Assembly (NCBI RefSeq): GCF_015354575.1
Contig: NZ_JACAFQ010000003.1
Location: 81,765 to 145,764, forward strand
Length of the DNA: 64,000 nt
DNA from: Pseudomonas sp. UFMG81
Lineage (GTDB): Bacteria > Pseudomonadota > Gammaproteobacteria > Pseudomonadales > Pseudomonadaceae
Direction: 5' to 3'
The notes under the pieces were generated by a model. The model saw only the letters and a program-made list of their open reading frames with translations. It ran no database searches and was not told the origin of the DNA. A program made the translations under genes and the position numbers. Below, in pieces: positions 8,363-19,527 of the stretch. The first letter of the stretch is position 1. Every line of letters begins with the position of its first letter.

Positions 8363-10362
8363 GTGCACCGACGCCCTCCCTTGCCAATGGCAAGATCCGC
8401 ATGAACCCCCCGGTGTTCTACTTCGCGGCAAGCTTCATCCTGATTTTTGGCCTGGTGGTCATCGCCATGCCACAAGCGGCCGGTGAATGGCTGCTGGCGG
8501 CGCAGAACTGGGCGGCCAACACGGTCGGCTGGTACTACATGCTGGCCATGACCCTGTACCTGGTCTTCGTGGTGGTCACCGCCTTGTCCGGCTACGGCAA
8601 GATCAAGCTCGGTGCCGACCACGACGAACCCGAGTTCAGCTATTTGTCCTGGGCCGGCATGCTGTTCGCCGCCGGCATCAGCATCACCCTGTTCTTCTTC
8701 TGCGTCTCCGAACCGCTCACCCACATGCTCCAGCCGCCCCAGGGCGAGGCGGGCACGGCCGAGGCCGGGCGCCAGGCGATGCAGATCCTGTTCTTGCACT
8801 GGGGCCTGCATGGCTGGGGCGTGTTCGCCTTCGTCGGCATGGCCCTGGCCTACTTCGCCTACCGCCACAACCTGCCGCTGGCGCTGCGTTCGGCGCTGTA
8901 CCCGCTTATCGGCAAGCGCATCAACGGCCCGATCGGCTATGCGGTGGACGGCTTCGGCATCATCGCCACGGTGTTCGGCCTGGGCGCCGACATGGGTTTT
9001 GGCGTGCTGCACCTGAACGCAGGGCTGGACTACCTGTTCGGCATCAGCCACAGCCAATGGGTACAAGTGCTGCTGATCACCCTGATGATGGGCGCGGCGG
9101 TGGCCGTGGCGGTTGCAGGCGTGGAGAAGGGCGTGCGGGTGATGAGCGACATCAACCTGTTCCTGGCCTGCGCGCTGCTGCTGTTCGTGCTGTTCGCCGG
9201 GCCTACCCAGCATCTGTTCAACACCTTGATCCAGAACCTTGGCGACTACCTCGGTGCCTTGCCGCGCAAGAGCTTCGATGTGTACGCCTACGGCGAGCAA
9301 CGCGACTGGCTGGGCGGCTGGACGGTGTTCTACTGGGCCTGGTGGATTGCCTGGGCGCCGTTCGTGGGGCTGTTCATCGCGCGGATCTCCCGTGGGCGCA
9401 CCATTCGCGAGTTCGTCTTTGGCGTGTTGTTGATCCCGCTGGGCTTCACCTTGGCGTGGATGTCGATCTTCGGCAACAGCGCCCTGGACCAGGTCATCAA
9501 CCATGGCATGACCGCACTGGGCCAGTCGGCGTTGGATAACCCGTCGATGAGCCTGTACCTGCTGCTGGAAACCTACCCGTGGAGCAAGACGGTGATCGCC
9601 GTGACGGTGTTCATCAGCTTCGTGTTCTTCGTTACCTCCGCCGACTCCGGCACCGTGGTGCTGTCGACACTGTCGGCCAAGGGTGGCGGCGCCGATGAAG
9701 ACGGGCCGAACTGGCTGCGGATTTTCTGGGGTGCGATGACCGCGCTGATCACCAGTGCCCTGTTGTTCGCCGGCAGCATCGATTCGCTCAAATCTGCGGT
9801 GGTGCTGACTTCGTTGCCGTTCTCACTGATCCTGCTGTGCATGATGTGGGGCCTGCACAAGGCGTTCTACCTGGAGAGCCAGCGGCAGATCGCGCAGATG
9901 CATTCGCTGGCGCCGTTCGCCCAGTCGCGGCGCGGTCGGGGTGGCTGGCGCCAGCGCCTGAGCCAGGCCGTGCATTTCCCGTCACGGGACGAGGTGTACC
10001 GCTTCATGGACGACGTGGTGCGCCCGGCGATTGCCGAGGTGCGCGAGGTGTTCGAGCAGAAGGGCCTGGTGCTGATCACCCAGGATGACCCGAGCCATGA
10101 CAACGTCAGCCTGAAGATCGGCCATGGCGATGAGCAGCCGTTCATCTACCAGGTGCAGATGCGCGGGTACTTCACCCCGTCGTTCGCCCTGGGTGGGCTG
10201 GGTACGCAGGAGTTGAAGAACCGCCGCTACTACCGGGCGGAGGTGCACCTGAGCGAGGGCAGCCAGAACTACGACCTGGTGGGCTACAGCAAGGAGCAGA
10301 TCATCAACGACATCCTCGACCAGTACGAGCGGCACATGCAGTACCTGCATCTGGTCAGGTAG
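8359..10362 (+). CDS. betT: BCCT-family choline/betaine transporter, BetT type
   Basis: 667 residues with about 12 membrane helices and the BCCT signature around residues 310-330 (GGWTVFYWAWWIAWAPFVGL). After the last helix (about residue 510) there is a long cytoplasmic C-terminal domain, as in BetT proteins, where it senses osmotic state. The transporter imports choline or another quaternary amine with protons. The upstream palindrome TTGAACGCTTGTTCAA suggests BetI control. In the sulfur region it is out of place by function, but uptake of choline-O-sulfate or a sulfur betaine is conceivable; that is speculation. Confidence 0.88.
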   Translation: MSAPTPSLANGKIRMNPPVFYFAASFILIFGLVVIAMPQAAGEWLLAAQNWAANTVGWYYMLAMTLYLVFVVVTALSGYGKIKLGADHDEPEFSYLSWAGMLFAAGISITLFFFCVSEPLTHMLQPPQGEAGTAEAGRQAMQILFLHWGLHGWGVFAFVGMALAYFAYRHNLPLALRSALYPLIGKRINGPIGYAVDGFGIIATVFGLGADMGFGVLHLNAGLDYLFGISHSQWVQVLLITLMMGAAVAVAVAGVEKGVRVMSDINLFLACALLLFVLFAGPTQHLFNTLIQNLGDYLGALPRKSFDVYAYGEQRDWLGGWTVFYWAWWIAWAPFVGLFIARISRGRTIREFVFGVLLIPLGFTLAWMSIFGNSALDQVINHGMTALGQSALDNPSMSLYLLLETYPWSKTVIAVTVFISFVFFVTSADSGTVVLSTLSAKGGGADEDGPNWLRIFWGAMTALITSALLFAGSIDSLKSAVVLTSLPFSLILLCMMWGLHKAFYLESQRQIAQMHSLAPFAQSRRGRGGWRQRLSQAVHFPSRDEVYRFMDDVVRPAIAEVREVFEQKGLVLITQDDPSHDNVSLKIGHGDEQPFIYQVQMRGYFTPSFALGGLGTQELKNRRYYRAEVHLSEGSQNYDLVGYSKEQIINDILDQYERHMQYLHLVR

Positions 10363-10370
10363 GCCTGATC

Positions 10371-10466
10371 CGGCCTCTTCGCGGGCAAGCCCGCTCCCAC
10401 AGGAATTCCACAGTTCTCAGAACCTGTGCAGTACCTGTGGGAGCGGGCTTGCCCGCGAAGAGGCCG
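10371..10466. repeat. Paired REP palindrome between convergent betT and tauD
   Basis: GCGGGCAAGCCCGCTCCCAC and its inverse, flanked by GGCCTCTTC/GAAGAGGCC, fill the 119-base gap and probably serve as the end of both transcripts. Confidence 0.9.
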
Positions 10467-10481
10467 TCATAGGCGAGCGCT

Positions 10482-12258
<1,777 letters not shown>

Positions 12259-12262
<4 letters not shown>

Positions 12263-13053
12263 GCGCGCACCTCCCTGCGAGTGCCTTCACGTTGCGAGAA
12301 CACCCGGGCCAGTACGTGCTCGCGGGTTTCGATGAATTGAGGGTCGGACTTGATCGCCCGCGCCGGCTCGCCGGCGGCGTAGCGCTGGCCGAAGTCCAGT
12401 TGCAGGCGCTCGACCACGCGGCCAGGGTTGGGGGCCAGCAGCACCAGCTCGGTGGCCAGGAACACCGCTTCTTCGATGTCGTGGGTGATCAGGAACACCG
12501 GTTTGGCGGTGCGTTGCCAGACTTGCAGCAGCAGTTCCTGCATCTGTTCGCGGGTGAACGCGTCGAGGGCGCCGAACGGTTCGTCCATCAGCAGTACCCG
12601 TGGGTCGGCGGCCAGCGCCCGGGCCAGGCCCACCCGCTGCTTCTGGCCACCAGACAACTGCCAGATGCGACGGTCGCCGAAGCCGGCCAGGTCGACCAGC
12701 GCCAGCATCTCCTGGGCCTTGGCCTCGCGTCGCTCACGGGGCACGCCGGCCAGTTGCAGGCCGAAGGCGACATTGCCCAGCACGTCCTGCCAGGGCAGCA
12801 GGGCATCGTCCTGGAACACCACGCCGCGTTCGGCACCCGGGCCTTGCACGGGCACGCCGTCGAGAGTGATGCGCCCGCCACTGGGGGCGACGAAGCCAGC
12901 GATCAGGTTGAGCAGCGAGGTCTTGCCGCTGCCCGACGGCCCAAGGGCCACCAGCAGTTGGCGTGGCCCCAGGCTCAGGTTGATGTCGGCCAGCACCGGA
13001 GTGCTGGCGCCGGGGTACTGTGCGCTGATGCGCTCCAGTTCAAGCAAGGCCAT
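12259..13053 (-). CDS. tauB: Taurine ABC transporter ATP-binding protein
   Basis: 264 residues with Walker [11 protein letters not shown], signature [14 protein letters not shown] and Walker [15 protein letters not shown]. This combination is typical of nitrate/sulfonate/taurine ATPases. It sits between tauA (15 bases upstream) and tauC (overlapping). Confidence 0.92.
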
Positions 13054-13068
13054 GACGGGCTCCGGTCT

Positions 13069-14040
13069 TTAGTTGGGCAGGTACTGGGCGCTGACATAGG
13101 GTGAGTAGTCCGGCAGCACCGCATCGACCTTGCCCTGTTGCTTGAGGAAGGTGGCGGTGTCGGTCAGCGCCTGGGTGGTTGGTGCGCCCAGCGCATCGGC
13201 CTGGTCGGCCGCCAGTGGGTAGACGTTGCCCTGTAGCAGCAGCGGGATGTCCGCCGCCTTGGCGCCGGACAGCTTCACCAGCTTGGCCACGTTGTCCTTG
13301 TTGGCCAGCCAGGCTTGTGGGTCCTTGCGGTAGTCGGCGTAGGCGTCGAGGGTAACCTTGGCGAACGCCTTGACGATCTCCGGGTGCTTGGCGGCGAAGT
13401 CCTTGCGCACGATCCAGGCGTCGAAGGTGGGGGCGCCTTTTTCGGCCAGCTCGCCGGAGGTGATCAGCACCTTGCCGTTCTCCTTGGCCACGCCCAGGGC
13501 TGGGTCCCAGACGTAGGTGGCGTCGATGTCGCCGCGTTTCCAGGCGGCGATGATCGCGGGCGGCGCGAGGTTGAGGATCTGTACCTTGGTCGGGTCGATG
13601 TTCCAGCTCTTCAGGGCGGCCAGCAGGCTGTAGTGGCCGGTGGAGACGAACGGCACGGCGACCTTCTTGCCGACCAGGTCTTGCGGGGTCTTGATGCTGT
13701 CGCGGGCGACCAGCGCTTCACCGGCGCCGATCTGGGTGGCGATGAGGAAGGTTTCCACGGGCAGCTTGCGGGTGGCGGCGGCGGCCAGCGGGCTGGATCC
13801 GAGGTAGCCGATCTGCACGTCGCCGCTGGCCACCGCGGTGATCACATCGGCGCCGTTGTCGAACTTGCGCCAGTCGATGCTGGCCTTGCTGGCTTTTTCG
13901 TAGTCGCCGTCCACCTGGGCCACCTTGGCCGGGTCGACGGTGGTCTGGTAGGCGACGGTCAGGTCGGCGGCCTGGGCCAGCCAGCTGGCGCTGGCGAGGG
14001 TCAGGGCGGCAAACAGGCGCAGCGGGGCATGCGGGATCAT
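13069..14040 (-). CDS. tauA: Taurine-binding periplasmic protein
   Basis: 323 residues. The signal peptide ends ASWLAQAADL; the mature part starts TVAYQTTVDPAKVAQVDG and contains WRKFDNGADVITAVASGDVQ, as in TauA/SsuA proteins. First gene of the tau operon. Its 5' region (14041-14110) is AT-rich (ACAGAAATAAATAACTTTTT), as expected for CysB/Cbl-dependent promoters. Confidence 0.92.
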   Translation of the reverse strand: MIPHAPLRLFAALTLASASWLAQAADLTVAYQTTVDPAKVAQVDGDYEKASKASIDWRKFDNGADVITAVASGDVQIGYLGSSPLAAAATRKLPVETFLIATQIGAGEALVARDSIKTPQDLVGKKVAVPFVSTGHYSLLAALKSWNIDPTKVQILNLAPPAIIAAWKRGDIDATYVWDPALGVAKENGKVLITSGELAEKGAPTFDAWIVRKDFAAKHPEIVKAFAKVTLDAYADYRKDPQAWLANKDNVAKLVKLSGAKAADIPLLLQGNVYPLAADQADALGAPTTQALTDTATFLKQQGKVDAVLPDYSPYVSAQYLPN

Positions 14041-14530
14041 GGTTGAACCTCTCGTCAGGCAATGGGATAGATGGCGAGAAGACTAGATGATCTAAGAAAA
14101 CAGAAATAAATAACTTTTTTGCATTAGCTTAGGAGCCAATTGCTTTAAGGGAGAGGGGTGGGAGGCTGGCGGAATGGACGAGGGCTGCTAGCCTTTTTCG
14201 CTTCCGGCCGGGGGGGCATGCGGCAGAGGGTCGCCAAACGTTTGCACATAACCTAAAGGTATGATTGACGCCGTCGATACAACCTTTCGCAGTAAAGGTT
14301 AATGAGTTATTCCGTAAAAGTCTTACAGATTCATAAAACGGTCATTTTGGATTTATAGGATTGTCATTATCCTGTAGCGCAGGACGACGGCTTAGACCAA
14401 AGTCGCGAATCGATCGTTGAGCATTGACTTGGCGGTCACGCATTGGTGCTAAATCGCCAATCCCGGGCGAGTGGGGCAAAAGATCCTGCCGCTTGTGACG
14501 CACAAAAATTAGAACGTAGAGGAGCAAAAC
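14041..14530. promoter_or_regulatory. Divergent control region between tauA and the OprE-like porin gene
   Basis: 490 bases with no gene. AT-rich DNA near 14095-14125 probably belongs to the tau promoter. At 14281-14300 the palindrome AACCTTTCGCAGTAAAGGTT (arms AACCTTT/AAAGGTT) is an operator candidate about 230 bases before the porin start; a related AACCTAAAGGT lies at 14250. The porin has GGAGC eight bases before its ATG. Confidence 0.5.
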
Positions 14531-15874
14531 ATGTACAAGTCCAGCCTGGCCCTGGCCGTGGCACTGGGGGTTCTCGCCCAACAAGCAGGCGCTGCAGGTT
14601 TCGTCGAGGACAGCAAGCTGTCCCTGAGCTCGCGCACCATGTACTTCGACAACAACAACCGTGAGGCCCACGCCACCGGGACTGCAAAGCGTCCGGACCA
14701 GCGTGAGACCGGCCAAGGTTTCAAACTCGATTACATTTCCGGCTTCACCGAAGGCACCGTGGGCTTTGGCGTCGATGCCCAGGCCGTATGGGGTATCCAC
14801 CTGGATGGCGGCAAGGGCTACCACAAAGCTGGCTTCCTCCCAGACGATAGCGATGGCTCCTCGGTAAGCCAGTGGGCTCGTGTCGGCGGCAATGCCAAGG
14901 CTCGCTTCTCCAAGACTGAAGCTCACTTCGGTAGCGCACTCGCGCCGATGATGCCGATCCTGGTCTCCAACGATGGCCGTCTGCTGCCGCAGACCTTCGA
15001 AGGTGGCACCATCACCTCGAAGGAAATCGACAACCTGACCATCAACGCTGGTCAGCTGACCCACGCCATGGGCCGTGCTTCGAGCAACCGTACCGGCCTG
15101 TCGGTTTCTGGCGCTACTGCTGACAGCAACAAGTTCCGCTACGGCGGCCTGGACTACAAGCTCACTCCAGACCTGACCCTGCAGTACTACTACTCGAACC
15201 TCGAAGACTTCTACAAGCAGCACTTCCTGGGTGCTACCCACGTCTTCAAGATCTCCGACAACCAGTCGTTCAAGACCGACCTGCGCTACTTCGACAGCAG
15301 CAGCGACGGCAAGAATGGCGACGCAGCCACCTACGCGTTCGACAACAACGGCGGCTATGCCAAGAACAAGGGCGAGGTCGACAACAAGACCTGGTCGGCC
15401 ATGTTCACCTACACCCTGGGTGGCCACGCGCTCATGCTGGGTCACCAGCAGATCGGCGACGACGGCGGCTTTGTCTGGCTGAACCAGGGCGCCGTACGTG
15501 ATGGCAACAACCGTCCCGAAGGTGCTGGCGGCTCCAGCTTCTACCTGTTCACCGACAGCATGATCAACCAGTTCGCCCGTGCTGGCGAGAACACCACCTT
15601 CGGTCAGTACTCCTATGACTTCGCGGCCCTGGGTGTTCCAGGCCTGAAGGCATCGGTTGCCTACCTGCGTGGTGACGACATCCGCAACAAGTCGGGCAAT
15701 GGCACCTACAATGAATGGGAACGTGACGCACGCGTCGACTACACCATTCAGCAGGGCACTCTGAAAGGCCTGGGCTTCAGCCTGCGTCAGGGCGTGTACC
15801 GTGGTGCTGGCGAAAGCAGCGCCGACCAGGATCAGACTCGCTTCATCGTCAACTACACTTACGCCTTCATGTAA
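14531..15874 (+). CDS. OprD-family outer-membrane porin, OprE-like
   Basis: 447 residues. Signal peptide to QQAGAAGF, then FVEDSKLSLSSRTMYFDNNN and GFTEGTVGFGVDAQAVWGIH, the conserved start of OprD porins; it ends in the aromatic motif NYTYAFM. It should form an 18-strand monomeric channel for small acids or related nutrients. It lies divergent from tauA and directly before lsfA, so sulfur-compound uptake is plausible. Followed by a clear terminator. Confidence 0.88.
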   Translation: MYKSSLALAVALGVLAQQAGAAGFVEDSKLSLSSRTMYFDNNNREAHATGTAKRPDQRETGQGFKLDYISGFTEGTVGFGVDAQAVWGIHLDGGKGYHKAGFLPDDSDGSSVSQWARVGGNAKARFSKTEAHFGSALAPMMPILVSNDGRLLPQTFEGGTITSKEIDNLTINAGQLTHAMGRASSNRTGLSVSGATADSNKFRYGGLDYKLTPDLTLQYYYSNLEDFYKQHFLGATHVFKISDNQSFKTDLRYFDSSSDGKNGDAATYAFDNNGGYAKNKGEVDNKTWSAMFTYTLGGHALMLGHQQIGDDGGFVWLNQGAVRDGNNRPEGAGGSSFYLFTDSMINQFARAGENTTFGQYSYDFAALGVPGLKASVAYLRGDDIRNKSGNGTYNEWERDARVDYTIQQGTLKGLGFSLRQGVYRGAGESSADQDQTRFIVNYTYAFM

Positions 15875-15895
15875 GTCGTAGCGGTCCAAAAGAAA

Positions 15896-15920
15896 GCCTC
15901 GCCTAGTGCGAGGCTTTTTT
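15896..15920 (+). terminator. Rho-independent terminator of the OprE-like porin gene
   Basis: GCCTCGC, loop CTAGT, GCGAGGC, then six T. Confidence 0.9.
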
Positions 15921-16040
15921 GTGCCTGCGATTTCGTATGCCTTCTGGTTATAAATAAATCGACATTTATTCTTTTTGTTTTTATGCGAATGCAGGCACAT
16001 TGAACCCAACAAGGCCAGACACAGCACAGGAGCCGCTTCC

Positions 16041-16679
16041 ATGAGCCTCAAACTCGGCGACATCGCCCCCGATTTCGAACAGGATTCCAGCGCCGGCAAG
16101 ATCCGCTTCCACGAATGGCTGGGCAACAGCTGGGGCGTGCTGTTCTCCCACCCGGCCGACTTCACCCCGGTGTGCACCACCGAGCTGGGCCTGACCGCCA
16201 AGCTCAAGGACGACTTCGCCCAGCGCGGGGTCAAGGCCATCGCCCTGTCGGTCGACCCGGTCGACTCGCACCACCGCTGGATCGATGACATCAACGAGAC
16301 CCAGAACACGGTGGTCAACTTCCCGATCATCGCTGACGCCGACCGCAAGGTGTCCGACCTGTACGACCTGATCCACCCCAACGCCAGCGACACCCTGACC
16401 GTGCGCTCGCTGTTCGTCATCGACCCGAACAAGAAGGTGCGCCTGACCATCACCTATCCGGCCAGTACCGGGCGCAACTTCAACGAGATCCTGCGGGTGA
16501 TCGACTCGCTGCAATTGACCGACAACCACAAGGTCGCCACCCCCGCCAACTGGCAGGACGGTGACGAGGTGGTGATCGTGCCGTCGCTCAAGGACGAGGA
16601 CGAAATCAAGCAGCGCTTCCCCAAAGGTTACCGGGCGGTGAAACCCTATCTGCGCCTGACCCCGCAACCCAATCGTTGA
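16041..16679 (+). CDS. lsfA: 1-Cys peroxiredoxin LsfA
   Basis: 212 residues. The peroxidatic cysteine is Cys45 in HPADFTPVCTTELG; there is no resolving cysteine, and the long C-terminal dimerisation part ends KGYRAVKPYLRLTP, as in 1-Cys enzymes. LsfA is known in Pseudomonas as a sulfate-starvation-induced peroxidase protecting against hydrogen peroxide. AGGAG lies before the ATG. Upstream 15945-15985 is very AT-rich. Confidence 0.95.
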   Translation: MSLKLGDIAPDFEQDSSAGKIRFHEWLGNSWGVLFSHPADFTPVCTTELGLTAKLKDDFAQRGVKAIALSVDPVDSHHRWIDDINETQNTVVNFPIIADADRKVSDLYDLIHPNASDTLTVRSLFVIDPNKKVRLTITYPASTGRNFNEILRVIDSLQLTDNHKVATPANWQDGDEVVIVPSLKDEDEIKQRFPKGYRAVKPYLRLTPQPNR

Positions 16680-16721
16680 GTGAATCCTCGTTGTAATGCT
16701 CTTAGCCATAGCAGGGATTTC

Positions 16722-16745
16722 GGGCCGTTTCGACGGCCCTTTTTT
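16722..16745 (+). terminator. Rho-independent terminator of lsfA
   Basis: GGGCCGT, TTCG loop, ACGGCCC, then TTTTTT. Confidence 0.92.
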
Positions 16746-16791
16746 ATGGGCGGCGTTTTTGAGCTTCATTTGTTTTTTGGTTATTAATAAA

Positions 16792-16805
16792 TAGCTTCTT
16801 ATTCC
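16792..16805 (+). promoter_or_regulatory. Shared 14-base element TAGCTTCTTATTCC upstream of hydrolase-sfnR-like genes
   Basis: TAGCTTCTTATTCC lies about 65 bases before the start at 16870. The identical 14 bases occur inverted at 18514-18527, and ten of them at 6833-6842. Confidence 0.45.
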
Positions 16806-16869
16806 TTTACGTATATATCAGCCTCCTTATACTTGCACCTCAAGCACGCAAACTTCCGGAGGCGTCCCC

Positions 16870-17451
16870 ATGCGCAATGAGTCGATTCGTTACCTGATTG
16901 TGCCGGGCTGGCAAGGATCGCCAGACAACCATTGGCAGAGTCACTGGCAGCGCAGCCTGCCCAACAGCACCCGGGTCGAGCAGCAAGACTGGCTCACCCC
17001 GCAGCGGCGCGATTGGGTACAGGCGTTGGAGCAGGCGATTGCCGCCGAACGCTCGCCGGTGATTCTCATCGCCCACAGCCTGGGCTGCATCACGGTCGCC
17101 CACTGGGCCACCCAGGCCAGCCCTAGCCTGCTGCGCCGGGTGCGTGGCGCGCTGCTGGTGGCGCCGGCCGACGTCGAGCGCCCGACCTGCGCCCCGGCCC
17201 TGCGCAACTTCGCGCCTATCCCATTGCAGGTACTGCCGTTCCCCAGCCAAGTGGTGAGCTCCGACAACGACCCGGCGGTGAGCGTGCCGCGGGCGCTGTA
17301 CCTGGCGCGTGCCTGGGGCGCCGAGGCGGGGCTGCTGGCCAATGCCGGGCATATCAATGTCAAGTCGGGCCACGAGCGCTGGGAGCAGGGCTTCGCCTAC
17401 CTCTATCGCCTGCAAGCCCGGATCGATCAGCGCGCACTGCGCAGCGCCTGA
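16870..17451 (+). CDS. Alpha/beta hydrolase of the RBBP9/YdeN family
   Basis: 193 residues. It starts MRNESIRYLIVPGWQGSPDN, has the nucleophile elbow LIAHSLGC (Ser about residue 75), and a C-terminal LLANAGHINVKSGH supplying the catalytic His. These small serine hydrolases have unclear substrates. It is preceded by GGAGGCGTCCCC and sits 65 bases before the SfnR-like gene, probably in the same transcript. A link to sulfur-ester hydrolysis is only context. Confidence 0.85.
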   Translation: MRNESIRYLIVPGWQGSPDNHWQSHWQRSLPNSTRVEQQDWLTPQRRDWVQALEQAIAAERSPVILIAHSLGCITVAHWATQASPSLLRRVRGALLVAPADVERPTCAPALRNFAPIPLQVLPFPSQVVSSDNDPAVSVPRALYLARAWGAEAGLLANAGHINVKSGHERWEQGFAYLYRLQARIDQRALRSA

Positions 17452-17515
17452 GCCGGCCTTCGTTCACCGAACCACCGTGAGCCTCGGTCGGGTGTGGCCG
17501 GGGCGGGAGTATTCC

Positions 17516-18454
17516 ATGACGCTGCAAAACCCCTTTGGCCAGCCACTGTTGACCTTCCCCGAACAGGACAAGAGCCCGCTGAGCATCCGCGCCAAGGCAC
17601 TGGTGTTCGTCGACCCACGCTCCCAGGCACTGCGCCAGGCCCTTGAGCGCCTGGCGCCACAGCCACTGCCGGTGTTGATCCGGGGTGAGACCGGCACCGG
17701 CAAGGAGCTGCTGGCACGGCAGATCCACCGCGCCAGTGACCGTGCCGGGCTATTCGTCTCGGTCAACTGCGCGGCCATCAGCCCGACCTACGCCGATGCC
17801 GAGCTGTTCGGCTACAGCGCCGGTAGCCAGGGTGGCACCGCCAGCAGCCGCGCGGGATGGTTCGGGTCGGCCAACGGCGGCACCTTGTACCTGGACGAGA
17901 TCGCCGACCTGCCGCTGGCGATCCAGGGCAAATTACTGGCGGCGCTGGAAAACCGTGAGGTGACCCGGGTCGGCGCCACCCAGCCTCAGCCGGTGGACGT
18001 GCGCCTGGTAGCGGCCTCCAGCATCGACCTGGCCCTGGCCGTGCGGGCTGGGCGCTTCAACGAGCGGCTCTACCACTACCTGCACGAGGGGGAACTGGCG
18101 CTGCCAGCGCTGCGCGAGCGGGTCGGCGATATCCTGCCGCTGGCCGAATACTTCGTCGGCATCTACAGCGTGCGCCTGGACCGGCCGCTGCCGCTGATCA
18201 GCGAGGCTGCCCTGCAGGCGCTCGAGGCTCATGCCTGGCCAGGGAACACCCGCGAGTTGGAGAACGTCATTCATTTCGCCTTGCTGGTCAGCGACGGCGA
18301 GGAAATCCTTCCCCAACACCTGGATCTGCCAGACACCACGCCGTTGGCTTCGCTCAACCGCCAGCTCGTCCAGCTGGGGCGCAGCGACGATACCCAGACC
18401 CGCGCGGCGCTGCGCCGGTTGCTGGCCGATGCCTTGGCGCAAGCGCAGCAATAG
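17516..18454 (+). CDS. SfnR-like sigma-54 activator-type AAA+ ATPase, reduced
   Basis: 312 residues from ATG 17516 (GGGAG six bases upstream). The AAA+ domain is clear: Walker A RGETGTGKEL, GGTLYLDEIADLP as Walker B, and WPGNTRELENVI near the end. Three usual parts are missing. There is no N-terminal sensing domain (normal for SfnR). The GAFTGA loop that touches sigma-54 is replaced by GYSAGSQGGTASSRAG. The C-terminus ends in LRRLLADALAQAQQ with no recognisable Fis-type helix-turn-helix. It may be a modulator of another activator or a decayed copy. Context is the sulfur region. Confidence 0.8.
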   Translation: MTLQNPFGQPLLTFPEQDKSPLSIRAKALVFVDPRSQALRQALERLAPQPLPVLIRGETGTGKELLARQIHRASDRAGLFVSVNCAAISPTYADAELFGYSAGSQGGTASSRAGWFGSANGGTLYLDEIADLPLAIQGKLLAALENREVTRVGATQPQPVDVRLVAASSIDLALAVRAGRFNERLYHYLHEGELALPALRERVGDILPLAEYFVGIYSVRLDRPLPLISEAALQALEAHAWPGNTRELENVIHFALLVSDGEEILPQHLDLPDTTPLASLNRQLVQLGRSDDTQTRAALRRLLADALAQAQQ

Positions 18455-18513
18455 GCGCCGTAGAGCGGTGCCTGGGTGGTCATAAGCAAACGTTGTGGTG
18501 GCAGTTTGTTTTT

Positions 18514-18527
18514 GGAATAAGAAGCTA
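18514..18527 (-). promoter_or_regulatory. Inverted copy of the shared sulfur-region element upstream of metQ-like gene
   Basis: GGAATAAGAAGCTA here is the exact reverse complement of 16792-16805. A second GCGGAATAAAA follows at about 18546. About 120 bases before the start at 18646. Confidence 0.45.
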
Positions 18528-18645
18528 AGTAAAAGATATTGTTGCGGAATAAAAAATCCCGGTATCGTCCGCTTCACGCTCATCCGAACGGATGGGCACC
18601 AGACTTCGCCATCTGCGATGGCCCAGCTTGATAACAAGGATCCCC

Positions 18646-19431
18646 ATGAAGAAGACCCTGCTGACCACCGCCCTGGCCGCCGCCCTGTCGTTCGCCGGCC
18701 TGGCATCCGCCGCCGAGAAACTGGTGGTCGCCGCCACACCGGTACCCCACGCCGAGATCCTCGAGCTGATCAAGCCAACCCTGGCCAAGGAAGGTATCGA
18801 CCTGCAGATCAAAGTGTTCACCGACTACGTGCAACCCAACGTGCAGGTCGACCAGAAGCGCCTGGATGCCAACTACTTCCAGACCCTGCCTTACCTGACC
18901 AACTTCAACGAAGGCAAAGGCACCCACCTGGAAACCGTGATCGGTGTGCACGTCGAGCCGTTCGGTGGCTACTCGAAGAAGGTCAAGACCCTGGCCGAGC
19001 TGAAGGACGGCGCCACCGTGGCCATCCCCAACGAGGGCAGCAACAGCGGCCGTGCCCTGCTGCTGCTGCAGAAGGCTGGCCTGATCACCCTGAAAGATCC
19101 GAAGAACGCCCTGGCCACCCCGAAAGACATCGCCGAGAACCCGAAGAAGCTCAAGTTCCGCGAGCTGGAATCGGCCATGCTGCCGCGCGTGCTGGACCAG
19201 GTCGACCTGGACATGATCAACACCAACTACGCCCTGGAAGCTGGCTTGAACCCAGCCAAGGACGCCCTGGTGATCGAGGGTAGCGACTCGCCCTACGTGA
19301 ACTTCCTGGTTGCCCGCCCGGACAACAAGGACAGCGAGGCCATCCAGAAGCTGGCCAAGGCACTGACCAGCCCGGAAGTGAAGGCCTTCATTGCCCAGAA
19401 ATACCAAGGCGCAGTGTTGCCGGCGTTCTGA
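18646..19431 (+). CDS. MetQ/NlpA-family substrate-binding protein (orphan)
   Basis: 261 residues from ATG 18646 with AAGGA five bases upstream; a longer open frame upstream has no ribosome site. Signal peptide MKKTLLTTALAAALSFAGLA ends ASAAEK and lacks a lipobox cysteine, unlike classical MetQ. The binding core has VFTDYVQPNVQVDQKRLDAN and AIPNEGSNSGRALLLLQ. No metN or metI lies beside it, so it must use a transporter encoded elsewhere. Paralogue of the gene at 1-265. Confidence 0.88.
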   Translation: MKKTLLTTALAAALSFAGLASAAEKLVVAATPVPHAEILELIKPTLAKEGIDLQIKVFTDYVQPNVQVDQKRLDANYFQTLPYLTNFNEGKGTHLETVIGVHVEPFGGYSKKVKTLAELKDGATVAIPNEGSNSGRALLLLQKAGLITLKDPKNALATPKDIAENPKKLKFRELESAMLPRVLDQVDLDMINTNYALEAGLNPAKDALVIEGSDSPYVNFLVARPDNKDSEAIQKLAKALTSPEVKAFIAQKYQGAVLPAF

Positions 19432-19457
19432 TACGCACTGTCAGCCAGTCTGAAATG

Positions 19458-19489
19458 AAAAGCGCCGATGCAGTCTGCATCGGCGTTTT
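19458..19489 (+). terminator. Rho-independent terminator after the metQ-like gene
   Basis: CGCCGATGCA, GTC, TGCATCGGCG, TTTTC. Confidence 0.9.
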
Positions 19490-19527
19490 CGTTCTTGCCG
19501 GGCTCAATTCAGGTGTTGCCGGCTGCC

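Noticed and set aside
14342..16453. 703-codon minus-strand open frame across the porin and lsfA genes
   Set aside because: It is the antisense of two well-supported genes with clear domains and terminators; GC-rich codon bias keeps the opposite strand open.
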